Positions 18,994 through 27,253 of a stretch of 64,000 bases of DNA are shown here, piece after piece. Positions within the stretch are counted from its first letter, which is position 1. Every line of letters starts with the position of its first letter. Position numbers and translations under genes: made by a program. Below the pieces are notes generated by a model. The model had not been told where the DNA came from and did no database searches. It saw only the letters and a program-made list of their open reading frames with translations. Location of the stretch: NCBI GenBank assembly GCA_965209045.1, contig CBDBPW010000003.1, positions 1,302,001 through 1,366,000 on the forward strand, given 5' to 3'. Origin of the DNA: JAJEFO01 sp965209045. Its GTDB lineage: Bacteria > Pseudomonadota > Alphaproteobacteria > Rhodobacterales > Rhodobacteraceae.

Positions 18994-21654
18994 CTAGAAG
19001 TTCAGGGAGACGTCGCGATGGGCGGCATTGCAGGCGGAAATGTGCAATGCCTGGTCGCGGTTGAGGTGCTCCTGCTGGCGCGAGCCCACCGTGTCGGAAA
19101 TGGCCTCAAGATATTCCCGAACGCCAGTCGACAGTTCGCCCGCCGCAGCACGGCGCCAAGCGATCTGGGACTCAAACTCCGCCACCGCGTCAGCCCAATC
19201 CTCCGCCGCCTTTTCGCGATCCTCCCGACCTTCGCGCATCGAACGGCGCACCTTTGACAGTGCCGAGCGAATGGCGTCGGCACCGGCCAGCTTTCCGAAC
19301 GCGGTGCCAACGTCCTTGGCGGCCTGTTCCGCGACGGCCCGGTCACCTGAAACCACCAAGCTCCGAATCCCGCGCAACTCGCCTTCCAGCGCGAAGAAGG
19401 CGTCGTTGGCGTCCACTATGGAAAGAAAGGCGTGCGCAGGGCCGACCGAACCGTCCGAAGCCCGGCGATAGGCCGCGCGTGCCTTGTCTTCAGCCTGAAC
19501 CAAGGCGATGAACTGCGCGTAGACCTCGTCCCATCCCTCCGGAAGAGTCGAGACGCGTTCCGCCCGCTCGGCCTCCAGTTCCGCAACTCGCTCTGCCAGC
19601 CGCAACTTTCGGTCGGCCTGGTCCTCGGATGTCAGGAAGCTCGCCTGCTTGTTCAGTTCCTTGATTTCGTGATCCAGGTCACGGATCTGCTTTTCGATGA
19701 ATCTCACCCGCCGATGCTGCGGGCGATACCAGTCCGTGGCCAAGACCACCTCGTCATGGGCGATCCAGGCACTGTCAAGATGGCCAATTGCGGCTTCCGC
19801 GCTGTCGAATGCATCCGACAGGTCGTTGCGAACACCGCGCGGCAGGATCGACAGGTCGAGCCCGCGGGCCGTCTCGATGGACGCCAGAACAACCTCGCGA
19901 CTTTCGCCCAGACGGTCGTGGACATAGTCTTCAAGGCAATGCTGCAGCTTAGGGTTTCGCGGCGGCGGAGCCGTCTCGCCCAGAAGCGACACGCGGTTCG
20001 GCAGGTAGTTCACGAGCTGCGGATAGTATCCGACGATTCCAAGCGCGATCAGTTGCAGGCAGATGAAGGCCACGACCCCCTTGTAGATCTGGACCGTCTT
20101 CACGTCCGACGGCGCGACGCCTCTCAGGTAGAACAACGCGAACCCGAATGGTGGCGTAAGGAACGAGGTCTGGATGTTCAGCCCGATCATCACGCCAAGC
20201 CAGACCGCCGTGATGTTGGCGGTGGGATCCGCCAGCAGGATGGGCGCCACGATCGGCACGACGACAACCGCGATCTCGATGAAGTCAAGGAAGAAGCCGA
20301 GCACAAATATCACGGCCATGACGATGACAAACTGCGTCCAGAACCCGCCTGGCAACGAGTTCAGGAAGTCCTTCACCAGTTCCTCGCCGCCAAAGGCGCG
20401 GAATGCCGCCGTCAGCATGGCTGCACCGAGAAGAATGATGAACACGAGCGACGTGGTCTTTGCGGTCTCTATCATTACGTTGCGCAGCGTGTTCTCGATC
20501 CGCAGGACGCGGACGCCCGACCAGACCAACGCGATCATCACGAGCGTGACACCGACACCCCCAAGCCAGACGCCGGTCATGTCTCCGCCCGTGACGATCA
20601 CCGCCTTGACGTTCGTGTCGAAGGTAGACAGGGCAAACGCGATCACCGCGAGCCCGACCATCGCAAGAAGTGCAGGGGCGAACGTGAGGCGTTTCTGCTC
20701 CACCAGCCGGTAGCCAGCCATGACCAGCGCTCCGGATGCACCGATGGCACCGGCCTGGTTGACGGTCGCGATTCCCGAAAGGATCGAGCCGAGAACAAGA
20801 AAAATCAGGGCCAGCGGCGGAACGAGCGTCAACAGCACGTTGCCCAGGAATCTTGCGTCGCGCGCGCCGTAGTAAGGAACGGCCGGCGCCAGCTTTGGCC
20901 GGATCAAGGCGAGCCCCAGGATGAAAACCATGTACAGCAGCACAAGCACGATGCCCGGCACGAAGGCGCCAAGGAACATTTCGCCGGCGCTCGTGGATGC
21001 AACGTCAAAGACCGAGGGCATGGTCAGTTCCCCGGTTGAATCCTTGTGCAGGGCCTTTCGCGCTGTCGACGCCTGGTCCGAGGCGCTTGCCAGTTGGTCA
21101 GCCAGGATGATGAGGACAATGGACGGCGGGATGATCTGTCCAAGCGTGCCAGAAGCGGCGATAGTTCCCGTTGCAAGCGGCTGGGAGTAGTTGTTGCGCA
21201 GCATCGCCGGCAGGGAGATGAGTCCCATTGCAACCACCGTTGCGCCCACGATTCCGGTCGTGGCCGCGAGCAACGCGCCCACGAAGACCACCGAAATGCC
21301 AAGCCCGCCCGGCACCGGCCCAAAAAGGCGCGCCATGGTTACAAGCAGGTCTTCGGCGATCTTCGACCGCTGCAGCATGATGCCCATGAAGATGAAGAGA
21401 GGAATCGCAATCAGGGTGTCCCGCTCGACCTCCCAATAGACACCCCTGAGGTTCGTCACACCCGCCGTAAGCCACTGCGACGGCCCGCCAGAGTGAAAGA
21501 ACGCGTCCATGTTGTCGGCAAAGACGTAGCCGGATGCCGCCGCGGCAACGATCGAAATGATCGCCGCGCCCGGCAGGGCGAAAGCGACGGGAAATCCGGA
21601 GCCCAAGGCGGCGGCCATGACGAAGATCAGCAGGGCGAGAAAGAACAGTTCCAT
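18994..21654 (-). CDS. dctM: TRAP transporter large permease subunit DctM with long C-terminal extension
   Basis: An 886-residue membrane protein. The first ~560 residues are the DctM fold: GSGFPVAFALPGAA, PLFIFMGIMLQRSKIAEDLL, GALLAATTGIVGATVV, ASGTLGQIIPPSIVLIILAD, and the C-terminal LGFFLDFIEIAVVVVPIVAP block. Residues ~570-886 are hydrophilic and rich in Glu, Arg and Ala, with coiled-coil character (KQIRDLDHEIKELNKQASFL, RLAERVAELEAERAERVS). The usual DctM ends near 430-450, so both the inserted loops and the tail are extra. It forms the permease with DctQ (13 bp upstream) and takes substrate from DctP. Confidence 0.9.
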   Translation of the reverse strand: MELFFLALLIFVMAAALGSGFPVAFALPGAAIISIVAAAASGYVFADNMDAFFHSGGPSQWLTAGVTNLRGVYWEVERDTLIAIPLFIFMGIMLQRSKIAEDLLVTMARLFGPVPGGLGISVVFVGALLAATTGIVGATVVAMGLISLPAMLRNNYSQPLATGTIAASGTLGQIIPPSIVLIILADQLASASDQASTARKALHKDSTGELTMPSVFDVASTSAGEMFLGAFVPGIVLVLLYMVFILGLALIRPKLAPAVPYYGARDARFLGNVLLTLVPPLALIFLVLGSILSGIATVNQAGAIGASGALVMAGYRLVEQKRLTFAPALLAMVGLAVIAFALSTFDTNVKAVIVTGGDMTGVWLGGVGVTLVMIALVWSGVRVLRIENTLRNVMIETAKTTSLVFIILLGAAMLTAAFRAFGGEELVKDFLNSLPGGFWTQFVIVMAVIFVLGFFLDFIEIAVVVVPIVAPILLADPTANITAVWLGVMIGLNIQTSFLTPPFGFALFYLRGVAPSDVKTVQIYKGVVAFICLQLIALGIVGYYPQLVNYLPNRVSLLGETAPPPRNPKLQHCLEDYVHDRLGESREVVLASIETARGLDLSILPRGVRNDLSDAFDSAEAAIGHLDSAWIAHDEVVLATDWYRPQHRRVRFIEKQIRDLDHEIKELNKQASFLTSEDQADRKLRLAERVAELEAERAERVSTLPEGWDEVYAQFIALVQAEDKARAAYRRASDGSVGPAHAFLSIVDANDAFFALEGELRGIRSLVVSGDRAVAEQAAKDVGTAFGKLAGADAIRSALSKVRRSMREGREDREKAAEDWADAVAEFESQIAWRRAAAGELSTGVREYLEAISDTVGSRQQEHLNRDQALHISACNAAHRDVSLNF

Positions 21655-21666
21655 CAGCGCTGATCC

Positions 21667-22659
21667 TCAATGCCCGACCGGTTCGACATCACGGTGACCG
21701 GGTTCGTCGCGCATGTCGGCGACGGCCTCGAACAGGTAACTCACGAACTGTATCAGCATGGTGATGGCGAATATCCCGAGAAACGCAGCCATCTGGTACT
21801 TGGTGTACATGCCCGCAGTCCCGGTCTGGCTGACTTCGAAGTTCCTGACCGGCGAATTGACGATTGCATTGGCCGATCCCATGCCGACCAGGATGATGAC
21901 CCAGCAAGTCGACATGCCCAGCAGGATCGATCCCACTGCGTTCACCCTTCCCTTCCGGCGGACGTCAAAGCCCGCATAAAGTACATCGACGCGCACGTGG
22001 CCCTCTTCGAGAAGCGTGTACGCCGACGAAAAGAGGAACAGGGCCGCATACCAGTAGCGCACGAGGTCTCCCATGAGCGCCTGTTCGTAGGAGAAGACGA
22101 AACGCGAGAATACGATCAGCAGTTCCGCCATCACGATCAGCAGCGCCAGCCATATGAAGCCCAGTGAACGCGAGAACGCCGCCACGACGAAACCGAGAAC
22201 CGCCAAGGGGAAGTGAATCCACGGGCCGATGAAATGAGACCGAAGCAGATCGTGCGAAAGCTTCTCGCCAAAGACGTAGGGCAGAAGGCCCTCGACACGG
22301 ATGAAGGCGATCGTGGCATCTGCAATTCCGGTGAAGAGAACCGCGAAGTAGCAACCTCGGATGAGGTAGGCGTTGAAGTCGCTGATCGCTCTCGCGTCGT
22401 ACCGCAATGCACGGTCAGGCGTGCGCAACACCCAAAGTATCGCGAGGACGACCAGGAGTACGTAGATCGCGACCAGCAGCCACGCACGTCCGTCACCGCC
22501 GAATGCCAGGGTCGGCTTCGGAAAGCCCCAACCCACGATGAAAACGTTGTTGATCATGAACGCGGCAAGCGCGGCAAGCATCGCCCACCCGAACACGCGC
22601 GTCACAAGTGCAGGCGTTCCGCGACGAGACAGAATGTCAGGATCTGAAACGGTGCTCAT
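21667..22659 (-). CDS. dctQ: TRAP transporter small permease subunit DctQ
   Basis: About 330 residues, larger than the ~170-230 of typical DctQ. It has extra N-terminal membrane helices (VFGWAMLAALAAFMINNVFI, LVAIYVLLVVLAILWVL) before the DctQ core, which includes YWYAALFLFSSAYTLLEEGHVRVDVLY. That EGHVRVDV stretch is the hallmark of the family. Start at 22659 (MSTVSDPDIL) is chosen because GGAGGG lies just upstream; the frame itself opens at 22692. It is followed by dctM after about 12 bp. Confidence 0.9.
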   Translation of the reverse strand: MSTVSDPDILSRRGTPALVTRVFGWAMLAALAAFMINNVFIVGWGFPKPTLAFGGDGRAWLLVAIYVLLVVLAILWVLRTPDRALRYDARAISDFNAYLIRGCYFAVLFTGIADATIAFIRVEGLLPYVFGEKLSHDLLRSHFIGPWIHFPLAVLGFVVAAFSRSLGFIWLALLIVMAELLIVFSRFVFSYEQALMGDLVRYWYAALFLFSSAYTLLEEGHVRVDVLYAGFDVRRKGRVNAVGSILLGMSTCWVIILVGMGSANAIVNSPVRNFEVSQTGTAGMYTKYQMAAFLGIFAITMLIQFVSYLFEAVADMRDEPGHRDVEPVGH

Positions 22660-22735
22660 CGGCCTCCCTCCGACTGTCCCTTGCCCTGCCACGTGTCTGG
22701 GTTCTTACGCCCCTGAACGCGCACCGATCAAAAGA

Positions 22736-22764
22736 GCAGGAGCCGACGTTCCGCCGGCTCCTGC
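22736..22764 (-). promoter_or_regulatory. Strong hairpin between dctP and dctQ
   Basis: A perfect 10-bp inverted repeat (GCAGGAGCCG / CGGCTCCTGC) with a 9-nt loop, followed on the minus strand by TCTTTTGATC. Placed 31 bp after the dctP stop and 77 bp before dctQ, it probably ends or protects the dctP mRNA so that the binding protein is made in excess over the permease. It could equally be read as a partial terminator. Confidence 0.6.
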
Positions 22765-22794
22765 CTTTGTTATCAGCCAGTTCCGTTCAAGACC

Positions 22795-23883
22795 TCAGAT
22801 CAGGCCAAGAATGCGGTTGCGCTGGTTCGAGAACTCGATCTCAGCCGCGGCCCGCCATGCACCGATTTCCTTCAGCGCCGCCTGGAAGGCGTCGTTGATC
22901 TCGGCCGCAAGCGCCGAGTGATCCCGGGTTTCGGCAAAGACTTCTTCCGCGGCGTCGCCGAAGGCATCCCAGACGTCCTCGTTGAATGCACGAGCCTCGA
23001 CGCCGTGGTCGTTCACGAGACGCGCGAGATATGCGCCGTTGTTAGCCGAGGCCTCCTCAGGCTGGGCGGCGTGCTCCTCGTAACAGGCAGCCGTGATGAG
23101 CGACTTCTCCCAGTCGCTCAGTCCGCCCCACCAAGACGCGTTGATTCCGAAGGTGAGACCGCCGCCCGGCTCGTGCATGCCAGCGGTATAGTAGATCGTG
23201 GCGGCTTCGTAGAACTTCATGAAGTAGTCGTTGTAGGGACCAACCCACTCGGTGGCGTCAACGGCGCCCGAAACGAGGTTCTCGTAGATCTGGCCGCCGG
23301 GCAGCGAGACCGTCGAAACGCCAAGCTTCGACATCACGGTCCCGCCAAGGCCGGGAATACGCATCTTCAGGCCCTGAAGGTCGTCCGGGCTGTTGATCTC
23401 CTTGTTGAACCAGCCTCCTGCCTGGGCGCCGGTCGCACCGCATGCAAGGGGCTTCAGCCCGAATTCACCGGAGATCTTGTCCCAGAGTTCCTGTCCGCCC
23501 TTGAACTTGATCCATGCATTCCACTCCGGGGTGGTCATCCCGAACGGCACCGAGGTGAAATATGCAAAGCCCGGATGCTTTCCGATCCAGTAGTAGTCGG
23601 CAGCGATGTAGGCCTGCGAGTTGCCCGAGGACACTTCGTCGAACACGTCGAAGGCGCCAACGCGCTCGCCTGCCGCAAAGTACTCGGTCTGAATGGCGCC
23701 CTGGCTCAGTTCGGTGATGCGCGCGGCCAGGCGCTGGGCGCTGAGTCCAAGGCCGGGAAAGTCTCGTGGCCAGGTCGAGACAATGGTCAGTGTGCGTGCG
23801 CTCTGCGCGTTCACCATAGGCGCGGCAAGCGCGGCGCCTGCCGTGCCGAGTGCCGCGGCTTTCAGAAACTTGCGACGTTGCAT
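22795..23883 (-). CDS. dctP: TRAP transporter periplasmic substrate-binding protein DctP (TakP-like)
   Basis: A 362-residue protein with a twin-arginine type signal (MQRRKFLKAAALGTAGAALA, cleavage after VNA). The mature part has the DctP fold; GGWFNKEINSPDDLQGLKMRIPGLGG contains the conserved Arg that binds the substrate carboxylate. The SWWGGLSDWEK and YWIGKHPGFAYF lines resemble alpha-keto-acid binders (TakP). It is the first gene of the dctPQM set. The organic acid it binds may be the substrate, or a zwitterionic amine, of the adjacent cluster. Confidence 0.92.
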   Translation of the reverse strand: MQRRKFLKAAALGTAGAALAAPMVNAQSARTLTIVSTWPRDFPGLGLSAQRLAARITELSQGAIQTEYFAAGERVGAFDVFDEVSSGNSQAYIAADYYWIGKHPGFAYFTSVPFGMTTPEWNAWIKFKGGQELWDKISGEFGLKPLACGATGAQAGGWFNKEINSPDDLQGLKMRIPGLGGTVMSKLGVSTVSLPGGQIYENLVSGAVDATEWVGPYNDYFMKFYEAATIYYTAGMHEPGGGLTFGINASWWGGLSDWEKSLITAACYEEHAAQPEEASANNGAYLARLVNDHGVEARAFNEDVWDAFGDAAEEVFAETRDHSALAAEINDAFQAALKEIGAWRAAAEIEFSNQRNRILGLI

Positions 23884-24482
23884 TGTGTGTCTTTCCTCCT
23901 GCTGTGTCGTCGTGAAGTTTTCAGGACAGGAATGCCCGTCCGTGCAGGACGAGAAAGTAAAGGGAAAGCGAAGAGATGCAACCTTTTCCTTTGCTGCGCT
24001 CTGGAAAGGACAGTCCGCGACTCGAGCCCTCGCATTGGTCCCCGGGGAGAAAAGGAGACGCCCGTCGCCCGCCTTTATGGCGCTTGGCCGGATTCAATCT
24101 ACCTGACGACTGAGGTCCACCTGTTCCGGCACGAGGGTGTCACCTGCCCCATCGAGATTGCCTCCTCGAACGCCTGCACCGCGTCCTCGGCCATGCTCGA
24201 CTGCGCGCCCGCATCCATGGCCAACTGGCCGCAGTAGCGGAAATCCTTTGCAGCGTTTCGCACCGAAAACGCCGGCAGGTCCGGATCGTGCTCGACTGCA
24301 TACTGCTAGGTGAAATTCATGGGAACGATTTCAGTGACCAGCCATCAGTCAACTGTTCAAGCCTGTCCGGGCCGGAAGGGCCGTTCCTCGCCGGTTCCGT
24401 GACCGTCTCCCTCACCAACCTTTAATTCGCCTGGCACCCCGATATCCCGTGCAACAATGCCGCCGCAGGTCCTGATGTCACT
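23884..24482. other. Intergenic region upstream of dctP, including a decayed gene fragment
   Basis: About 600 bp. The dctP end has the ribosome site AGGAGGAAAG and presumably the TRAP promoter. From 24099 to about 24345 there is a broken dehydrogenase fragment (separate entry). Beyond that, 24350-24480 shows nothing recognisable. Confidence 0.4.
24099..24345 (-). pseudogene. C-terminal fragment of a 3-hydroxyisobutyrate-dehydrogenase-family gene
   Basis: On the minus strand the frame reads LVTEIVPMNFT, a stop codon, then QYAVEHDPDLPAFSVRNAAK and DFRYCGQLAMDAGAQSSMAE, which resembles the C-terminal helical domain of NAD-dependent 2-/3-hydroxyacid dehydrogenases. There is an in-frame TAG, no N-terminal Rossmann domain, and a degenerate tail. 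It is a remnant only; the family call rests on about 60 residues. Confidence 0.5.
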
Positions 24483-25685
24483 TCAAGCGTCGATTCGGAC
24501 AGGCAGTCGCTGCAGGCTGTGGATCACGCTGATCTTCCCCGGCACGGGTTCTCCTACGAGTTCGAAGCGCTCAACGCGATCTGCCAGCGCATTGAACAGG
24601 CAGTTCATTTCAAGACGGGCGAGATGCATGCCAAGGCAAGCATGCGTGCCGTGTCCAAATCCGACGTGACCACGCGTGTTCCGCTCAATGTCGAAGTCGT
24701 CCGGGTTCTCGAACTTTGCCGGGTCGCGGTTGGCGGCACCGAACATCATCATGGTCCGGCTCCCTTTCGGCAACGTGGCGCCAGCGACCTCGACGTCCTC
24801 TTCGACGAGACGCGACAGTGTCTTGATCGGCGTATTGAGCCGAACGATTTCCTCGATGGCGTTACGTACAAGCGACCGGTCCTGCCGCAGCCTGACCCAT
24901 TGATCGGGGTTCCGGGCAAACAGCATCACGCCGTAACCGATCGCCGAAATTGTCGTGTCAAGGCTGGGTGCGATGTAGTCCCGCATCAGTGAAATCGCCT
25001 TCCTGTGCACCATGCCGGCCTCGACCGCCATACGAGTTGCCCGACTGGCCCAGCCATCCGGGCTGAGACCATTCAGCACCTCAGGATCGTCCAGAAACCG
25101 GCGCAACTCGCCCAGGTTCTTTACTGCCGCCTCCCTCCGATCACGCGGATCTCCCATCAGCTCGAACGTGGCGCCGGCCCAATTCAGCATGTGCTCCTTG
25201 CCATGGGCGCCAAGCCCCACCAAGTCGCGCACGATTGTAAGCGGCAGATGCGTCGCAAGATCCCTGACGGCGTCAAACTCGCGCTGCGCGACCACCCGGT
25301 CTGAAATGAAATGTGCCTCCTTCTCGATCCAGGCGCGCACCTCTTCCAATGCCTTCGGCACAAGCGGCCCGAACGTGATGGCCCGTGTCGCGTCGTGCTC
25401 GGGCGGGTCAGAATTGAGAGTGCTGCCGATGAGGAACGCGTTGACCGTGTCGTCGATCGAAACGCCCTTGCCAGAGCGAAAGACCCTGTGATTGCGCAAA
25501 GACGTCGTCAGCGCCTCATAGCCACAAATCGCATGCAATTGGTTCCTAGGCAGCCAAACGACCGGACCCGTGGCCAGCATCTGGTGATAGGCCGAAACCG
25601 GATCCATCACACATTCATCGCTGAAGAAGTCGATGTCACAGGCCGGAGCCCTCGTGCCTGAGTGCTTGGCTGTGGACGCTGGCAA
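24483..25685 (-). CDS. Cytochrome P450
   Basis: About 400 residues, normal for a soluble bacterial P450. The heme-thiolate loop is FGHGTHACLGMHLAR, the K-helix ExxR is EEIVR, and the I-helix has PSLDTT. The N-terminal CDIDFFSDE ... MDPVSAYHQMLATGPVVWLP is typical of the CYP group that oxidises small aromatic or terpenoid molecules. The open frame extends to 25943, but that part is transposon DNA. A TTG at 25685 with AAGGAG 9 nt upstream gives a natural start. No ferredoxin or ferredoxin reductase is adjacent. A tnpB element lies 48 bp upstream and has probably replaced the promoter region. Confidence 0.92.
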   Translation of the reverse strand: MPASTAKHSGTRAPACDIDFFSDECVMDPVSAYHQMLATGPVVWLPRNQLHAICGYEALTTSLRNHRVFRSGKGVSIDDTVNAFLIGSTLNSDPPEHDATRAITFGPLVPKALEEVRAWIEKEAHFISDRVVAQREFDAVRDLATHLPLTIVRDLVGLGAHGKEHMLNWAGATFELMGDPRDRREAAVKNLGELRRFLDDPEVLNGLSPDGWASRATRMAVEAGMVHRKAISLMRDYIAPSLDTTISAIGYGVMLFARNPDQWVRLRQDRSLVRNAIEEIVRLNTPIKTLSRLVEEDVEVAGATLPKGSRTMMMFGAANRDPAKFENPDDFDIERNTRGHVGFGHGTHACLGMHLARLEMNCLFNALADRVERFELVGEPVPGKISVIHSLQRLPVRIDA

Positions 25686-25831
25686 AGCTGGTCTCCTTTC
25701 TTGGGCATTCAGGGGCGGCTGGTCAGAACGCTGTGAACACTCCGTCGCCTGAAGGCAACATCTTCTCGGCCAAGCTACGCGGCAACCCGCACGCTTCGCG
25801 ACCGAAGGCCGGTTCCCGGCCCCTTGACAAG

Positions 25832-25863
25832 CTGCAGAGATGTTGCATGCAACATCTCTGCAG
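25832..25863. repeat. Perfect 32-bp palindrome at the left end of the RIT element
   Basis: The sequence reads the same on both strands over 32 bp, from CTGCAGAGATGTTGC to its complement GCAACATCTCTGCAG. Its last six bases begin the left 89-bp inverted repeat. The right end of the element has no such extension. It contains the same ATGTTGC core that is repeated in the terminal repeats, so it may be an extra recombinase site or a junction formed on insertion. Confidence 0.85.
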
Positions 25864-25946
25864 ATATGTTGCGGCCCGGGATATGTTGCGGAACTTTCGC
25901 ATCGGCCTGCCACGCTGGGGAACCCTCCGTCCGGCCGCAACATAAT
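25858..25946 (+). repeat. RIT left terminal inverted repeat (89 bp)
   Basis: Matches the reverse complement of 29201-29289 with one mismatch that I can find (GCGGCCCGGG versus GCGACCCGGG). Internally it has GATATGTTGCGG twice in direct orientation (about 25863 and 25880) and once inverted (CCGCAACATA near its inner end), a layout suited to several recombinase subunits. Confidence 0.9.
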
Positions 25947-26005
25947 TTCCCGGCAGGCAGCCGTTTGCCATGCTCATGTCTCCAACCCAAAAGGGAGACA
26001 TGGCA

Positions 26006-27253
26006 ATGTTCGAGACACTCTTCACCCGTCCAGGCATCGTCGGACGCTATCGCGCAGCGCCGCTGCTGGATGAACGGCTCGGCTACCTTGAGCACTGCGC
26101 CTTGGGAGGCGCATCTCTGCCGACGCTATGCACGATCGCGACGCATCAGGTCAGCCTGGTTCGCCTTCTGGACCTGCACGAGAGCGGGCGCGTCAGCGTG
26201 ACGCGCGTGGAAACCGCGGCCGATCGATGGTCGCTGCCCGGCGGGCGCCGATGCAGCCGGCCCGCATGCCCAAAGGCACGCCAGCGATTCATCGGCCACG
26301 CGGAGCGATGGCTGCGCTTCGCCGGCCTGCTCGACGAACCGGCCAGGGCGCGGCACGCCCACGCCGGAGAGGTTTTGGCCTTCGAGGCCTGGATGCGCGA
26401 CGAGCGCGGGTTGTCCGAAGCGACGGTTCGCTGCCGCCTGCGTGCCGTCGACGGCTTCCTTGATCGCCTGGATCGCGGCGGAGTGGCCCTGGCCGAGGTC
26501 GGGATCGACGACATCGATCGGGAGGTCGCACGCTGGCATGCCCGCGACTGCGGCCGGATCACGATCCGCAACTACGCGGAATGTCTCCGAACCTTCTTCC
26601 GGTTCGCGGAACGCCGGGGCTGGTGCGCGCAGGGACTGGCCGAAGGCATCATGCCGTCGCGGTTCGATCCCGGCAGGCCGCTCCCGAAGGGTCTGGACCG
26701 GGACGAGGTCCTGCGCCTGCTCGCGACCTCCGAGGGCGACCGCCCGGTCGACGTTCGCGACCGCGCGATCCTGATGGTGCTGGTCGCCTACGGCCTGCGT
26801 TCCGGGGAGGTCGCCGGCCTGCGGCTCGACGACCTCGACTGGACGGAGGAGATCCTGCGAGTGCGCCGTCCGAAGCCCGGGCGGACGCATCTCTATCCGC
26901 TTTCGCGCGGCGTCGGGCAGGCGATCCTGCGCTACGTCCGAGACGGACGTCCCCGACGCCCGGAGAGAGCGCTCTTCCTGACCTTGAACGCCCCGATCCG
27001 GCCGATGAAACCGAACGCCATCGGGCAAGTCGTCAGAAGCCGTCTCGACCGGATCGGCATCACGGGCAAGCGTCGCGGATCCCATGCGTTGCGCCACGGC
27101 ACGGCGCAGCACCTGCTCGACAACGGCCTGTCGATGAAGGAGGTCGGCGACTATCTCGGACATCGGGGCATCTCGGCCACCTCGGCATACGCCAGGGTGC
27201 AGCTTGGCACGCTGCGCGAGGTCGCCGACATCGACCTGGAGGGCCTGGCATGA
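26006..27253 (+). CDS. RIT tyrosine recombinase A
   Basis: About 415 residues. The catalytic set is present: Arg in YGLRSGEVAGLRLDDL, HALRHG (H-x-x-R), GHRGISATSAYARV with the nucleophile Tyr. An N-terminal SAM-like core-binding domain (~90-190) precedes it. Start at 26006 (MFETLFTRPG) has AAGGGAGA about 8 nt upstream; an in-frame ATG at 25970 is possible. The stop overlaps the next start by ATGA, so the three genes are translated in series. Residues CSRPACPKAR near 75 form a short Cys pair of unknown role. Confidence 0.9.
   Translation: MFETLFTRPGIVGRYRAAPLLDERLGYLEHCALGGASLPTLCTIATHQVSLVRLLDLHESGRVSVTRVETAADRWSLPGGRRCSRPACPKARQRFIGHAERWLRFAGLLDEPARARHAHAGEVLAFEAWMRDERGLSEATVRCRLRAVDGFLDRLDRGGVALAEVGIDDIDREVARWHARDCGRITIRNYAECLRTFFRFAERRGWCAQGLAEGIMPSRFDPGRPLPKGLDRDEVLRLLATSEGDRPVDVRDRAILMVLVAYGLRSGEVAGLRLDDLDWTEEILRVRRPKPGRTHLYPLSRGVGQAILRYVRDGRPRRPERALFLTLNAPIRPMKPNAIGQVVRSRLDRIGITGKRRGSHALRHGTAQHLLDNGLSMKEVGDYLGHRGISATSAYARVQLGTLREVADIDLEGLA

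Noticed and set aside
19432..21039. 535-residue plus-strand frame
   Set aside because: Antisense to dctM; composition is His/Arg/Asp-rich and shows no domain.
25723..26037. 104-residue minus-strand frame
   Set aside because: It is a chance join of the RIT left end and the cut-off tail of tnpB.
26581..27250. Longer start for RIT recombinase B at 26581
   Set aside because: That part overlaps recombinase A in another frame; the ATGA overlap at 27250 is the natural start.
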